DNA of 64,000 nt. Source: Boletus sp. NGJ (taxonomy: Eukaryota > Basidiomycota > Agaricomycetes > Boletales > Boletaceae). The notes beneath the pieces were generated by a model. It was not told the origin of the DNA, made no database searches, and saw only the letters and a program-made list of their open reading frames with translations. Below are positions 44,210 through 57,180 of the stretch, in pieces. A program made the position numbers and the translations under genes. How positions within the stretch are numbered: the first letter of the stretch is position 1; every line of letters begins with the position of its first letter. The DNA is taken from positions 62,001-126,000 of the forward strand of contig JAGTXK010000091.1 of assembly GCA_019096195.1 (NCBI GenBank), written 5' to 3'.

Positions 44210-45839
44210 TGCTTTTTATATTGAGATGTCATCCCTCAGACAAGATAATACCAGGCGTGAAAACAAACTCTTTTGCCACTCTGGCTCCAGCCAAAAATAT
44301 AAAAGCCTTTTGTACCAAACTCTCTCCTCTCAATGTCTCTCATCCCAAACCTTTCTAAACTTGGCTATAATCTAAGCATCAACACCCTGGTGTTTCTTCT
44401 TGCTGCCCCAAATGATTGTGATGGTCATGGAGAGTGTATCCAGCCCAGCCTCATGCTTCTCCTCCATTTGCTTGTTGATGATGTACTCGCCAACAGGTCT
44501 TTGCCAATAGAGTTGGGGAAGGATGTAGTGGGTGATGAGGAAGAGCATGCATAAGCTTGAGATAAGAATGGGATTCCGACCACCTCTGGTGACTGGGACA
44601 TAGTGTGGAAATGCTTTTGAGAAAGAGATATCTAAATTTCCAATCAGTTGAGGCCAGTGACATTTAAGTGTTGTCGAATACAGCAACAGTCTCGTTTGCA
44701 GCAGGTTCTTGAAATGTGTCAGAAACAGAGGGCAAATTCTCCATAAGCTCATGGAAAATCTCCGCCATGGTCGTGGCATTCATTGGTGTATGATGCATCA
44801 AGAATGATAGGTCAGGTGCATCTTGGTCACCACCAACATCCCCCTCCAACTGGTTACTAGTAGGAACTGCTGGGGATGGTATGTACTTGATGGATAGCAC
44901 CTTTCATGGGCACTCCAGTCAGGAATGCAACAGCATTGCTGTGCTGGAGTGGGGAAAAGAGGCATGCAAACAGTGTCATGCTCAGGGTATGTGGGGTAGT
45001 AATACCTCCTGGCCATCTTTTTGCCCATTATATATATAGGTGCAAACATCAATTTCTCATGATGACAACTCACTAACTGACTGAACAAGTTGCAACTGGA
45101 TAGCTCCTCCCATGTCAGTTCTAGGTAAATTATCAATCTGCCCATCAATCACAAGAAATCTTTAAGATTCACCCTTCTCCCCTCAAGCAGCTTTTTGTTG
45201 AGGCTTAGACAGGCTGAATGAAGGGATGCTAGAAGTTCACTCAGCCATTTGTGAGCCATTCAGGTACATTGCAACATCACCAAATCACACTCTATGGCCA
45301 GCAAAACTGACAGATCAATTTGGAAATACATTAAGGGGAACTGTTTCTGAATGCCTGAGATGACTGAGTCCACATCGGCAAGCTAGGGAAACTTCCTACA
45401 TCAGAACTACTGACAGTCTTGAGAAATACCAGCCTCTACCAACACAAATGGTAATGCTTCAACACAAGACTAAAATGCATAACATGTATTCTGATTGGCT
45501 GGCAAAAAGAACTCTGCTCTCATTATGTCTTTGTCAGTTCTAGCCTACATAATTTGATACTATTACCATAAGCCACTTTGCTTCCTTTGGATTAGAATTA
45601 TGTTTACCCATGCAATTTCCCTGCTAGCCTGTGACAGGTTTCATCCCCTGTCATTATGCTATTCAATGAGCAGAAGAGGTCAAATATATCAAGCTTAACC
45701 TTAACCTAAGCATTTATTCCCTCTCCCTCTCATCAATGTTTTCTACCACTCTCTCTGTTACTTATTCCAATCCTTCCTTGCTTCTGCAGATCGCATCCAA
45801 TGCTACCCTCCCTCAGCCCTCCATCTGGCCCACTAGATT
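44210..45839. other. Unassigned; minus-strand coding-like block 44390-44900
   Basis: The minus strand at 44372-44779 has a 135-codon open stretch (HWPQLIGNLDISFSKAFPHY, HYILPQLYWQRPVGEYIINK, TIIWGSKKKHQGVDA). A possible upstream continuation extends to 45148. The composition is protein-like, but no family is recognised. 45180-45839 shows nothing. Confidence 0.35.
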
Positions 45840-45989
45840 GTGCCTTGCTCTTTACAATTTCCTTTCTTCTTTTTGATTAATGTTCAACTTTATCTGCAAA
45901 TAATTCATTGCCTACTTCACCTGGCTAGCAATATTGTGCATAGCTGGCCCAATCAATCTACATATGGTGGCTCTGACAGTATTTCACCT

Positions 45990-46740
45990 CAGTATGTCTA
46001 CATCTATGTGATGAAGTGCTTTTTATTTATTTGTGGTAGGTGCATATTGTTTTTGACTCACTCAGCTGGGTAGGGTCTGGCATGATTCAAATGACAGAGG
46101 AAACAGAAAAATCATTAGATTTAGAAGAATTTCTAGGAACACTTTCAGACCTTAAGGATCACCTCAATGACTCAGGCTGTCATGGAATCTGCATTATCAA
46201 GGGCAGGTTAGGCTTCTCATATTGTAATGGCAACTACACCTTCAATCCCATTTCCCAGGTGTACTCTTAGAGGAAATTGCCAAAAAACTTGCATCACACC
46301 ATCTTTTCATAAAGTGAAAGGGATATGGACAGAAGTTTGAGGTTGAGATAGGGGGGAGTCACTTCACAAGGGGGCAGAGGGTAGTAATTCTGCTACTTTC
46401 TGCATGGTTTGTGATAAGATTATAGACATGTTTTACAGTGCTGCTAGAGGGAAGCTATGGGATGTTTCATTTGCAGGGGCACAAAAGAGAGTTCACACTA
46501 AAATAGTGAGTTTCTACAAGAATGAAGGGATTTGCCACTTAGCCTCAACTAAATGGTCTACAGGAGAACTGGGGGTGGCCGAGATTGAATCTGGAATTGT
46601 GTCATATCACTGCATCAACCAAAATGAAACCACCCTCAATTATAGTGGTACATGTGAGCACAATGAAAGTGGACTTGATCCATACAGGATTGCACTAATC
46701 TTGCATGCAATTGACCAGTAGATTGTCTGAGATCTTTTAT
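45990..46740 (+). pseudogene. Unknown repeated gene X, copy 2
   Basis: Two open plus-strand blocks, 46040-46270 (SLDLEEFLGTLSDLKDHLND, CHGICIIKGRLGFSYCNGNY) and 46404-46721 (AARGKLWDVSFAGAQKRVHT, VAEIESGIVSYHCINQNETT, ending HAIDQ), are separated by about 140 bp that could contain an intron. The second block matches 37500-37821. It ends in a natural stop and shows few internal breaks, so this copy is the better preserved of the two. The function is unknown. Confidence 0.45.
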
Positions 46741-47640
46741 TAGAGGGCTTCTACTTCAAGCTCTTTGGACATTGGGCAGTGGAACAGTAAGTACAAATTG
46801 AATCTATCCAGAGATTTTGACTGATCCAGCTTCAGGTTCATCAATAACAATTAGGCTGCAGTTGCCTAGGATATAATGCTTGTTATTGCCAAGAGGTACT
46901 TGGATGCTGCCACCATCCATTTTGATACAGGCATCACTAATCACCAGTTAGTGGCATCTCCTTATACTGCAAGCATTTAGGTCCCAAGGATTAAGATACA
47001 CTCTTTAGTTCATTCAAACACAAACTTGGCTACTACTTAACATCCACAATCAATACCAACCTAGATACACTATTGATTTCATTGAAAAATTCATGTTCTT
47101 CCCTAATGTCAGAAGATAATTAAAAAAATATTTCTTTTATTTTTTAGAAATCAAAATAAATATGCCACCATATAAATTCTGTATTTGTAGAAAAATCTTT
47201 GCCTATCTTTATCTGTGATTTCATGGACCATCTGAAGTCATTAACTGAAAACAAAATCTAACTGACCTTAAAAAATACCACATATCTCTGATTGCACCTG
47301 ACTGAGATCATCCAGGCCTATTCAATCATCTTCTCATAAATATGGGCTTACCCTGCTCCTCTCCATCTGATTGTAGATAGGAAGGCTCACATGTTCTGCA
47401 GCTGATAAATCACCATTTCCCAGGCCATACCAGTATAATGAAATTTGCCACTAATGAGCCCAGCCATTCAAAGATCAAGAGCATTTGGGTACAAGTTCCA
47501 GGCAACCTGTCCCACGTTAGACAGCCTAATAAGCACTTTTAGCCATCTCTAACCACCCCAACACTAATGTTATCTCCCATGCCTACACCTCCGACCATGT
47601 CAAAGGCCTCACCATCAATCAACTTCAGGCCCTCCTTGTT
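46741..47640. other. AT-rich spacer, no gene seen
   Basis: No convincing reading frame or motif on either strand. Short runs near 47560-47640 may be the eroded upstream edge of the Ty3 fragment that follows. Confidence 0.4.
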
Positions 47641-48610
47641 GAATGGCCTTCTTGTCACTTCTGTTTGGTGATATTCAAACCCATGAAGTCTGGGCCAACA
47701 ATGGTGGGCCAACCGTTTTTCAGATGTATGCAGATGAGTTGCTTTTGAAGGGTGGATTGTACAAGCAGATCTACCCCCTTGATCTTAAAAGTGTGATGAT
47801 AAGAAACATTCTCCATGTCGTGGTCATCAGAAGAAAAGTGGTATGAGAAGTACTACAAATCCTACATAATGCCCACCTATACCTCCATTACAACAAATGC
47901 AACTTTGAGATTCAAAAAACAGAGTTTCTGGGATTCATTGTTGCCCAAGACAAGATAAAGATGGACCATAAGAAGGTCTCCACCATTGCAGACTGGCCTG
48001 TCTCAATGTCTAAGAAGACACTCTGAGATTTTCTCAGCTTTCTTAACTCCTACTTATATTTTATCAAGAACTTCACCATGATTACACAACCACTCAATGT
48101 GCTCACATTGATTAAGAAAAACTTATCTGGACAGATAACTGCCAAAAGGTGTTTGAAAACCTCAAGTGCACCATCTCCACAGTGCCTGCCCTTGCTATGC
48201 CAATAGAGAACAATCCTTACTTGAGTTGAAACTGACAGCTTTGGTGTTGGCATTGGTGCCATCCTCTTCCAAAAACATAACAGTGTTTTGGTGCCCTATT
48301 ATGTCCATCTTCCATTTTTTTAATGATGTAGAATAGAACTATCACATAGCAGACCTTGAATGTTCACCATCATATTCACACTTAATGAATGGCACCAATA
48401 TCCCCTTAATGCTGCCCACCCAATCCAGATCCTCACTGACCACAAAAATCTTGAGTTTTTCCACTACCCTCAAGATCTCTCTCGCTGTCAAGCCCAATGG
48501 GAACAAATTATCCAAGAGTATTTCCTCATAATTACTCACTAATCAGGCAAGACCAATCTTGCCAACCCTCTGTCCCAGAGGGCAGACTTTAAAAAGGGGG
48601 TGGAATACAA
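47641..48610 (+). mobile_element. Ty3 fragment (late RT and RNase H), lineage A relative
   Basis: Decayed plus-strand pol related to 4720-5560 and 14640-15490: HLYLHYNKCNFEIQKTEFLG, IVAQDKIKMD (about 47860-47970), LNEWHQYPLNAAHPIQILTD, HKNLEFFHYPQDLSRCQAQW (about 48380-48500). No LTR or integrase is left. It is more diverged from Ty3-A1 than Ty3-A2 is, so it is an old insertion or another branch of lineage A. Confidence 0.8.
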
Positions 48611-48689
48611 CAACATCCAATAGACATCTTCTAAGCCACAAGACAACCACTAGCAGATGATTTTAATATCACACACAAGCAAGCAGCTC

Positions 48690-50220
48690 AATACCTTACT
48701 CTCATCTGGCAAGCTTAGAATGCTCTAGAATGGCAGGAATGGGATGACCAACAGGAGGCCAAAAACATAGCAGCCAGGGGGCAACAGAATCAGCTGCACC
48801 AGCAGGAAGAAAAGCATCAACCCCTTCTTGATGAAGCGGAAGAGCTTGCAAAGCAAGAAGACTGTAAGAAGAACTGTAAGAAGTTCCTCCCTTACAACAA
48901 AGTCCCAATCTTAGCAACCATTCCCAAACTTACCTCACCTCTCACCCTCTGCAAACTCAAAAAAGGTGACTATGGAGAATTCTACCATTGGACCAATCAA
49001 GGCCTAGCCGAGGCTGAAGTGTCAGCATACTTCATAGATGAGAATGCCTTTGCCCTCATGCAAGATGAGAATGGCCACTACTCTTTCATTTCCATCGCTG
49101 CCTCAAAGGCCAAAGACACTATCATTCCAGACAAAGATCTTACCTGGATGGAATTCAATGAAGCTGCACCATGCATCCTAAAAGCCATAGAAGAGAGCGA
49201 CTGGTACAATGAACAGATCCAATTCCATCTCCAGTTCTGAATGGCCATTAGCCACCATGAATATCAGCATGAATCAAACAAATTCAGCAAGCACACTCTT
49301 ATTATATATGAAGCTATAGCTAGAAAAAATGGTATCAGCTTCTCAGCACCCCCCACTCTTTTGACCTCATCTTCATCAACAAGATGATGATCAAAGAGGT
49401 CTGAGATGACTTCCTCCATAAAGTAAACAGATCCATCAAAGAAGAAGCCACTCAAGCAAGTAACCCTCTTTCCCTCTAGTGTTTTTATCTGCACATCTAA
49501 CCATGCTACCAACCCCCTGCTCTCCCCCCCCCCCTTTTTTTTTTCTGGGTACACATATAAAATGGCTATAACCAACCCCTCTTGTGACTTTATGCCATTG
49601 ACTCCCCTCAGCTTTATACCATGACACATAGCTCAATGCCAATGCAGGATCTACTTCCCACACTCTACAGCTCAACACCACCTCTCTCCATTTGGCTTCA
49701 CACCACTATGCTCAGCTCAACACCACTCCCCCTACATTGCCCAAACAGGCCAAAGAGCAGCTCCTAGCAGCACTCTCCAAGCTAAATACCATAGCACATC
49801 AGGTATCATCCACCACAGCATCACCCTCCAATGCCCTCTAGTCCTTCCACAAATGGCAATTCAGCCAGTCCAAGTGCCCCCCTCTCCTTCCCCAGAGCAA
49901 TCTGATCACTATCACAAGTGCACCAAGTTCTTTCAGCCCTCTGAGAAAGGCACAGGCACTCAAAACGACCCCCTCCCCATCTGTGCAGTCTATCTCAGCT
50001 GTGGTCCCCACACATTCCCAGTTGTATACTGTGCTGAAAAGAAAATCTGGGACAACAAACATAGCATATTGACCAAAAGCTATATATCAAAGCCACTAGC
50101 CAACACTGCTTGGCAATGGATCAAGGGTTGCACACAATGCCACTCAGGCTCTCCTGCTCATGCTTGCTCTGGCTGCAGATTCACTTCACACAGAGTTCAG
50201 AACTGCCATCAAGCTTAGAA
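48690..50220 (+). pseudogene. ORF1 (gag-like) of the DIRS-like element
   Basis: Starts with a glutamine- and glutamate-rich coiled-coil-like stretch (QEAKNIAARGQQNQLHQQEE, about 48740-48870). It is followed by a conserved globular part (YGEFYHWTNQGLAEAEVSAY, YSFISIAASKAKDTIIPDKD, 48960-49240) and, after a spacer, a cysteine-rich end (GCTQCHSGSPAHACSGCRFT, near 50130-50190), which resembles a zinc-binding nucleocapsid tail. It is broken in several places. Confidence 0.7.
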
Positions 50221-50329
50221 GAGGCATGGCACAAACTCCCTGTAAGCCAGATTCTTGGGAACATGCCCTCCATACTGTCAATATTCTTTATTAATTTGAT
50301 AATGTATCTACTAGACTTCGTCATGGTTT

Positions 50330-51960
50330 TAAAATAGACTTCTCTAATATTATGCATGTGCAAACCCCACAGAACTCTCCATCTGTTGATATGCACCAAG
50401 ATAAGTTTCTCAAGATAGTTCAAAAAGAAATCACAAAAGGTAGATACTTAGGTCCTTATCCCCTATCCATAATCTTTTCCCTCATTGGACCATTCCAATC
50501 TTCCCCCCTATCCATCATCCCCAAGCCTGGTCACCTAGACAAGTTTAGGCTAGTCTAGAACTTCTCCTTTCCCCTTAATCCCTTTCTCTTTGTCTCTCCA
50601 TTGATCAATTCCTTTATATCCACTGACAATTTTCCCACAACTTGGGGCAAATTCTCCATTGTTCTCAATCTTGCAGCAAGTCTCCCTGAGGGATCAGAGA
50701 CCACAATCCAAGACAGAGCAGAAGCTTACTGTATGATATCTCTTCACCCTTCACAGTGGCCTGCCACTGTAGTCTGCACCTCAGCAATATACAGCTATAT
50801 TGACACATGCACAGCTTTTGGTGCCACCCCATCAGCAGGTGCTTATGGGCACATAGCAGATGCAGCTGCTGAAATTTTCAGATACCACAGCATTGGTCCA
50901 TTAGACAAATGGATCAGCAACCACATTTTCTTCTGAGTCAGATGCACATATATCACAGAGTATAACCAAGTCCAAAATGAATTCCATCAGGAGATAACAC
51001 AGCATGGCATACAACAAACAGGTAGCTGTGTCTGGTTCAAGGGTGTGACCAACCAGGACAGTTACATATAAGAATTCAGTGAGGACTGCTCACAACCAAT
51101 AGCAGATCTATCGCACTCCTCTCCTTGCTCCCACCCTGATGTGCTCTTTGCATATTCCCTTGCCAACATTGACCACATCTCACTAGAGCTAGGCATTCCT
51201 TGGGAAATCTCCAAAGACCAACCATTTGACTTGTCCACTATATACATTAGCTTCCATTGGAACCTTAAACAGTGCATAGTTGAGCTAAGTCCTGAAGAAT
51301 ATGTCAAATACACCAGAGCCATTGATGAATGGGAACAGCACCCCACACACAGTCTCGAAGATGTTAGAAAGCTTTATGGAAAACTACTTCACACCGCCTC
51401 ATTAATCACCACAGGCAGAGCATACCTCACAGGCCTAGAGCATATGATGGCCATCTGTGCTGATAAACCATTCATGCTGCATCGCCCTAAACAGAGCCAA
51501 AACTGACAATTTAAAATGGTGGAAAATGTTCATCACTTCAGATAGCATCCAATGCACCATAGCTCCCCCTCCATCTTTTTTCAACCTGCAAGCATTTTCT
51601 GATGCTAGCTCTAGTATCAGTATTGCAATCATCATCAATGGCTGGTGGCAAGCCTGGAGACTCATCCCTAGCTGGCAAACCCTTAATGGCAAAGATGACA
51701 TTGCCTGGGCAGAAGCCATCAGATTTAAATGCCTCCTCATTGCACTCTTATGTCTCATCCAACAATCACAACACATCATCATATATGGAGATAACATCAG
51801 TGTCATTGAGAGCTGGCATATCAGCAGACATCACAACAAAGACATCAACACCATTTTCAAATGCATGCACACATTTCTTGCAAACAATTCCAACATACTT
51901 AGTGTTCTTCCCATATTCACCCCTAGTGAATGCAACCCAGCTGACACCCCATCGTGAGGT
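50330..51960 (+). pseudogene. RT-RNase H of the DIRS-like element
   Basis: Reverse transcriptase of the DIRS type: SIIPKPGHLDKFRLV near 50510, INSFISTDNFPTTWGKFSIV near 50605, AEAYCMISLHPSQWPATVVC, TAFGATPSAGAYGHIADAAA, and the active-site region PLDKWISNHIFF ending near 50935. A connection domain (ELSPEEYVKYTRAIDEWEQH) leads to RNase H at 51580-51960 (AFSDASSSISIAI, AWAEAIRFKCLLIALLC, IIIYGDNISVIESWHISRHH). Confidence 0.85.
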
Positions 51961-52159
51961 GTCTACAACTTCACAGACCACTCTCTTCCTCCAATTCCCA
52001 TACCCCAGCACCTCCATGAATCCCTCATCAACCCCACAGACCCTCTCACTGCCAATGAGATCAGAGCCCTCATGCTCAGGTAATGTACCCCCATGCTGCT
52101 AAATTCATTAACCAGCTCAAATCTGAGCAAGAACTCATAAAAGGCCATTACTGCAGACC

Positions 52160-53425
52160 AGGACAGCATTGACATCATCACCTGGGACTCCCTCCACCAT
52201 CTCTAAATCTGCACCATTCAAATTCAATTACCCAATCTCCCCACCACTTGAACACAACCTAAAATCCTGCCCATACAAACCAAACCTCACACCAGCTCCC
52301 TTCAATCTCCACCCCCATTGTCTAGCCTGGCAATGCCTCCTTCTCTGGCTTCCCACAGACACCTCTCCAAGAGCTGCTCTAGCAAACAAGGTGAAACTTC
52401 TCACAGATCAAGAAATCAGGTGCATTATTGAAGTCATTGGTGTGTCATGGTCAGAGGCAACCAAAGAACTCTATGGGACAGGCCTCCTCATATATCATGT
52501 CTACTGCAACTTAAATAACATCCCAGACAGCTACAGAGCCCCCATCTCATCAAACATCCTTGTGGCTTTTCTATCCAGCTGTGCAGGTGAATATTCTGGA
52601 TCCACTGTAGCCAATTATGCCACCATCATCAAAGCCTGGCACCTGCTTCATGGGTTGGAATGGGCAATTAAAGATGCCAAATATAGAACACTGCTGGAAG
52701 GCACCATGAGGCTAGCCCCAGCCTCATCAAAAAGATCCAAATGAGCTCCCTTCATGGTTGACATCCTCAAATCATTTAGCTTGGCAATGGATCTCAATGA
52801 CCTGTGAGATGCTGCTATCTTTGCATGCCTCATCTGTGCTTTCTTCTGCATTGCATATCTAGGCAAATTCACTGTACCTGCCATATCCAAATTCCACCCT
52901 TCCAAATACATCACAAGAACTAGAGTCACCTTATCCTACAACCATGAGAACCTTTCTATTTCCAAATTCACCCTCTCATACACCAAAGTGTTTACCAACA
53001 GAGAGGACACCTTTTGCACACCCCACAATGAGAACTCACACCTAGACTCCAAAAGCACACTCAACAGACACTTCACCATAAATGTTGACTCCAACTGTGC
53101 ACCTTTTCTCATGGAAACACCAACAGGCAGTCTCCATCCCCTCTCCAAAAAAGAGATAATCAAATGAATAGATTCCATCACAAAAAACAACCCTAACATC
53201 CTAGACCTTAAAGACCACAGCCTATGCATTGAAAGCACCCTCTTCTACCACCTAAAAGGAGTTGCCTTCGACATCATCAAAACAATGGGAAGATGGTCAA
53301 GTGAATCCTTCACTTTGTACCTCTGTCATCATGCAATCATGCTAGCCAACATCAATCTAACATTCTCAACAGCTTACATTGTTACATACTCCCACCTGTC
53401 AGATGAACTCCTCCCTTTGTGAGTC
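52160..53425 (+). pseudogene. Tyrosine recombinase of the DIRS-like element
   Basis: The SAM-like N-terminal domain (EVIGVSWSEATKELYGTGLL, NILVAFLSSCAGEYSGSTVA, 52430-52740) is followed by the catalytic domain up to 53390, ending in MGRWSSESFTLYLCHHAIML, which contains the block around the nucleophilic tyrosine. The enzyme family joins a circular DNA copy into the genome without making a target duplication. The 28698-29650 remnant is a paralogue. Confidence 0.85.
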
Positions 53426-53878
53426 ACTGCTCCTACTGTTGAAGCTTTAGGCTCTTGCTTTGCCTGACAGTTTGAGTCCAGTTTTGGGCTAGAAAAACCT
53501 GTGGTTTTCACCCAGACCTTTCACTCATTGACATCACCATACATATGTACCTACATCACCTGACAATCCATTATCTAAATCTCTTTCTATCTAGCATATG
53601 AAGCATGATATGCATAGATTACATTTGATCATCAACAGGCCTTGATGTATCAAATCAAAAAGTATCTTATGCATCCTGATAATCCTGATGTGATGTTGTC
53701 AATACCATTTATTATACATTAGGATTTATTGGCAAAAATAAAGCTGGAATACAGTCTCCCAAGACTTTTAAAAGCTGTAACACTGGAAAATGAGGTCACA
53801 TTCTGGAGTCTGATAAAAGATTGTATGATGCTGAAAAGCATCAAATAGTTGAATCTAACTCCATCCAAGGACCACCTA
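53426..53878. other. No gene recognised
   Basis: AT-rich. A weak open stretch near 53640-53850 (YLMHPDNPDVMLSIPFII) is unrecognised. It is the target into which Tc1-3 inserted at TA (53877-53878). Confidence 0.35.
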
Positions 53879-54375
53879 TAGTGACTCCCAAAACTGTTCC
53901 AATACCTAACCCTAATGCAGTGTGCTTTGCACACTGCAAATACCTATGGGAATTTGGCTTGGCTTTGGTGGGACAAATAATAATACATACCATTGATTGC
54001 CTATGGGTGGTTGGATTATGTGATGTGATTCAAAGAAAGTGGAGATACGGCTACTTGAAAACAGCAACTACATTGGAACAGTTTTGGGACTTTTAATTAT
54101 CATAAGGGTATTTGGTATACTGTATATGTCAGTACTTGATATATCCTCCTTTGGCTTTAAGCACTGCCTGAACCCTTCTAGGCATGCTTTCAATCAATCC
54201 CTAACACACCTCAGCTGGTATCTTATTTCATTTCTCCTGAGTTCTTCTCCACAACTCCTCTATCCCTTTAGGAGGCTTCTCATAGTCTGCCAGCTTCCTC
54301 TTAAGGTGAAGCCAGATATATTCTATGGGATTGAGGTCAGGAGATTGTGCAGGCCATACCATGATTCTGTGCATG
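53879..54375 (-). mobile_element. Tc1-3, 3' fragment of a Tc1/mariner transposon
   Basis: A second copy of the Tc1 type at 8480-9030. The end TAGTGACTCCCAAAAC abuts TA. The terminal repeat holds the nested inverted pair 53881-53903 and 54072-54090, with a central hairpin GCAGTGTGC...GCACACTGC (53918-53937). The minus-strand transposase tail reads AQSPDLNPIEYIWLHLKRKL (including the third catalytic residue, Glu) and continues to QAVLKAKGG near 54140, with two in-frame stops. Upstream parts are missing; homology ends at about 54375. Confidence 0.88.
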
Positions 54376-55308
54376 TGAATGATCTATTCATTGACAGACT
54401 CTGAGTTTGGCACGCTCTTCCACCTAATTTCTCACTCTAGTAGATGACAGATACGCTGTTTCTGACTTGAGTGCCCACTTTTAAGACCACATTCCATCTG
54501 CACAACAACAAATTTGTTGTCTGGCAAAATTGAGAGCATGAATGGAGCTAATCACCAGATGCTTGTCCATTTCCAGTGACAGGGTGATATAGGTGGCTAG
54601 TAGATTGCCCTCTGTCTCTATTGCAGGAATGGTCTTTCTAATGCCACCCCAAAATGTTCATGACCATCTTAGGACTATTATGAATATCACTGGGGCTCTC
54701 ATGCCAGTGTTCATCAATAGCCCACACCTTTGCTTAGCTGATAAAATCACCATATTATCACCCAAACATCTGTTCACCACTTGCCCAAACAGCCTTCCTT
54801 TTATCAGTCAGCTAGATCTCCAAGCCTTACCTTTCCCTCATGGGAAGCATGCTTTTCACCACAATAAGGACATCTGACTGTCTATTGTCCAATGAAATTG
54901 TGACCAAATAGTGAAAAATATAAGCTTAGAAATGATCTGTATATCATATCTCTTCTCCCATACAAATCAGCAGAATGATTCACTAACAGTCCCTTTTGTG
55001 GTGAGTAGAAAACCACCAGTTCAAATGTCACAGCTAATCACACACTATAGATTAAGAATGCCTCAAAACACATCACCAGTTCCTCAACTTGCCTCATAAT
55101 CCACTTTTCCTTACCTCCATGCCCCCCCTGCTCATCAAACCAAATTTATTCTTCAACAATGCAAGCTGATGCACAGAAGCCTCTCATTTTGTTGCAAGGA
55201 GATGCCCCCTCTGAGGATGATGCTCAAGTACCACTTGTTTTTAAGCATCCTGGCCTAGAAGGCAAGCATTTCTTGGTAGGAAAGAAATTCAGGGCTACAG
55301 TATGGTCT
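54376..55308. other. Spacer with repeat R, plus copy
   Basis: 54600-54905 is the plus-strand partner of 41690-41960. The one long open stretch (54593-54877) is not conserved as protein in the partner copy. The rest shows no feature. The right edge is where the truncated LTR of Ty3-B2 begins. Confidence 0.45.
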
Positions 55309-55666
55309 GGAACTGATGATGTCAGATGACATCATACCTCATGTGATCCACGACTCTTTAATCTCCATTCTTCTCATATAGCCACATTAATTTCCATCTT
55401 ACTATACATAGTAAATTATCACACGCACAGCTTGGTCCATGCATCATTTCTATACATATAGAAGTACTACTTTGACGACTGGAATTTCTAGTCTAATCCA
55501 CTTGTATTCTTCCTCCAACAACTCATTGCCTTGACCACTCTGGTCATTGTAGGGTAGGATTGGGAATAGTACAGCCTAAGACTCCCCACCTCATCCATTG
55601 AGCCAGAACTTATGTAGCCTGCAAGCAGTTTTGAGCCTTGTGGTTTTGTTCTGTTAGGTTCATAAC
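55309..55666 (+). repeat. 5' LTR of Ty3-B2, outer part missing
   Basis: Matches the inner part of 59148-59626 and ends TTCATAACA. It retains the start-site motif GTCTAATCCACTTG near 55492-55505, complementary to the primer site directly after the LTR. Confidence 0.85.
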
Positions 55667-55678
55667 ACTTGGATTAGA
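55667..55678 (+). other. Self-priming primer-binding site of Ty3-B2
   Basis: CTTGGATTAGAC adjoins the LTR, is identical to the site in Ty3-B1, and its last ten bases are complementary to GTCTAATCCA near 55492. Confidence 0.7.
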
Positions 55679-55848
55679 CTATATACACAACACTTGGACT
55701 CCAGAGCTAAGGAGACATCATATATGTGGGCCCAGTATTTAAGAGACATTAGAAGTCTTTACCACTTGACAGTAATGAGTATAGCACTTAGTGAAACACT
55801 AGTTATATATGCTCGTCTGGTGTCATAAATAAGGATAAAGTTGCTACT

Positions 55849-55922
55849 GGGCATAGTGCACTAGCCCTCTTTCTCGAGTGGGTGCTGATTTGAGTGTATG
55901 TTGGTTTCTACGATAGTGGACC
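55849..55922 (+). other. Structured leader RNA of Ty3-B2
   Basis: Hairpin 0 is at 55849-55867 (GGGC/GCCC around GTGCAC). Hairpin 1 is at 55873-55894 (CTCGAGT/ATTTGAG, two G-U pairs, loop GGGTGCTG). Hairpin 2 is at 55903-55922 (GGT...ACC with loop containing TACGATAGT). Confidence 0.6.
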
Positions 55923-56239
55923 TGGGTTCTTATGATCACCTGTAACATCACAACTAATGAGGGTAGTATTCTCTTATGCCGAAGCCAGGCAGATCCAGTC
56001 CCCCCCCCTCTACTCACCCACCATTTTTAACGACTTATACTTCAATTCATTCATAGGCACCCTAGAACCCAGTTGTAAGATACCAGGTAGTAAGGTGCTG
56101 AAAGAAGCCTGACCAAGGTAAATCTATCAAGCAAATTCTGACAGGCAGAGGCCTCTTCGTCCTTTCTCTGCCTTCACTCTCTATTGCATTACAATTCATT
56201 GCTCCTATCTCCAACCCACCTCCCTTCTAAAACCCATCA

Positions 56240-57180
56240 TCAAGTATGTCTTACATGGATATAGATGAACTTGTCCAAAAGCTCACCAACCTCACACAGG
56301 AACATGATAAGAAAAACATCACAAAGAAAATTGTCAACTCTGGAAAGTGAAATGGCAATCACACCACCTTTAGGAGTTGGTAGGTAAAACTGAAACTATG
56401 GGTTGCAATCCAAAAATGGAAAAATGATGAAATCCTCATTATTGCTGTGCTATCACACCTAGAAGGAAAGGCAGAAGGATTTGCCCAATTAATGCTTAAG
56501 TACTATCTTGAGCAAGAAGATGAATCAACAACAGACACACAAGGAAATCTACTTCCAGCCAAAGGTGACATAGCATGGCCAATAGGGAAAAAGATGCAGG
56601 AGCAAATATGCGCACACTTCTGCATCAATACTCTCACACATGTGTTTCTAAAGAAACTAGAGGCTCTGAAGCAAAACAGGCATCCTATCAACCAGTTCTT
56701 GCAAAAGTTCAAGGTCTTATGAAAGGAGTCAAACATAGATGATAACCATGCAACAGTTCTCATAAAAAGGGCCATAGACATTAAAATCTATGAGAGATCT
56801 TGCCTTAACAATCCAGCAAGAGTTTATGATTACAAGGACCTTGTAATCTTGTATAGAGTCATTGTCAGAGCATTTAAACAAATGCAAACTGAATGAGGTC
56901 CTCCCATTATACCATCTTGATTCCCTCCCTGTTCATCTTATCCTTCTTCTTGTGGGCAACCTCCACAACAATTCAATTATCCACAATTCATGGTAACAGG
57001 CACACAACTGGGCAGAGGTGCCCCAATGGAAATAGGAGTCCAGCAGGTTGGACTGTCCAAGAACACAAGGACCTGCTTCCATTGCAGAAAACCTCAGCAT
57101 ATAAAGCCCAACTGTCCAACAAACTCTTATTGTCATACATTACATCTGCCTCAACAAAGGCAAATTTGAGATTGGAATCA
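56240..57180 (+). pseudogene. gag region of Ty3-B2
   Basis: Capsid precursor like that of Ty3-B1: LEGKAEGFAQLMLKYYLEQE and LKKLEALKQNRHPINQFLQK (56447-56722), then the knuckle region CFHCRKPQHIKPNCP (near 57070-57115). It starts soon after the leader. It is a decayed fossil. Confidence 0.8.

Larger units (their letters stand above)
48620..53425 (+). mobile_element. DIRS-like tyrosine-recombinase retroelement
   Basis: The fullest DIRS-type element here, about 4.8 kb of coding region in the order ORF1, reverse transcriptase, RNase H, tyrosine recombinase. It lacks LTRs and integrase, as expected for DIRS elements, which insert by recombinase. No clear terminal repeats could be placed. It is a fossil with breaks in every part, roughly ten to fifteen. 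It belongs to another branch than the fossils at 38101-41445. Confidence 0.85.

Noticed and set aside
49524-49544. C11-T10 tract as a possible polypurine/polypyrimidine signal
   Set aside because: It lies inside decayed DIRS ORF1, not next to an LTR; low-complexity expansion is more likely.
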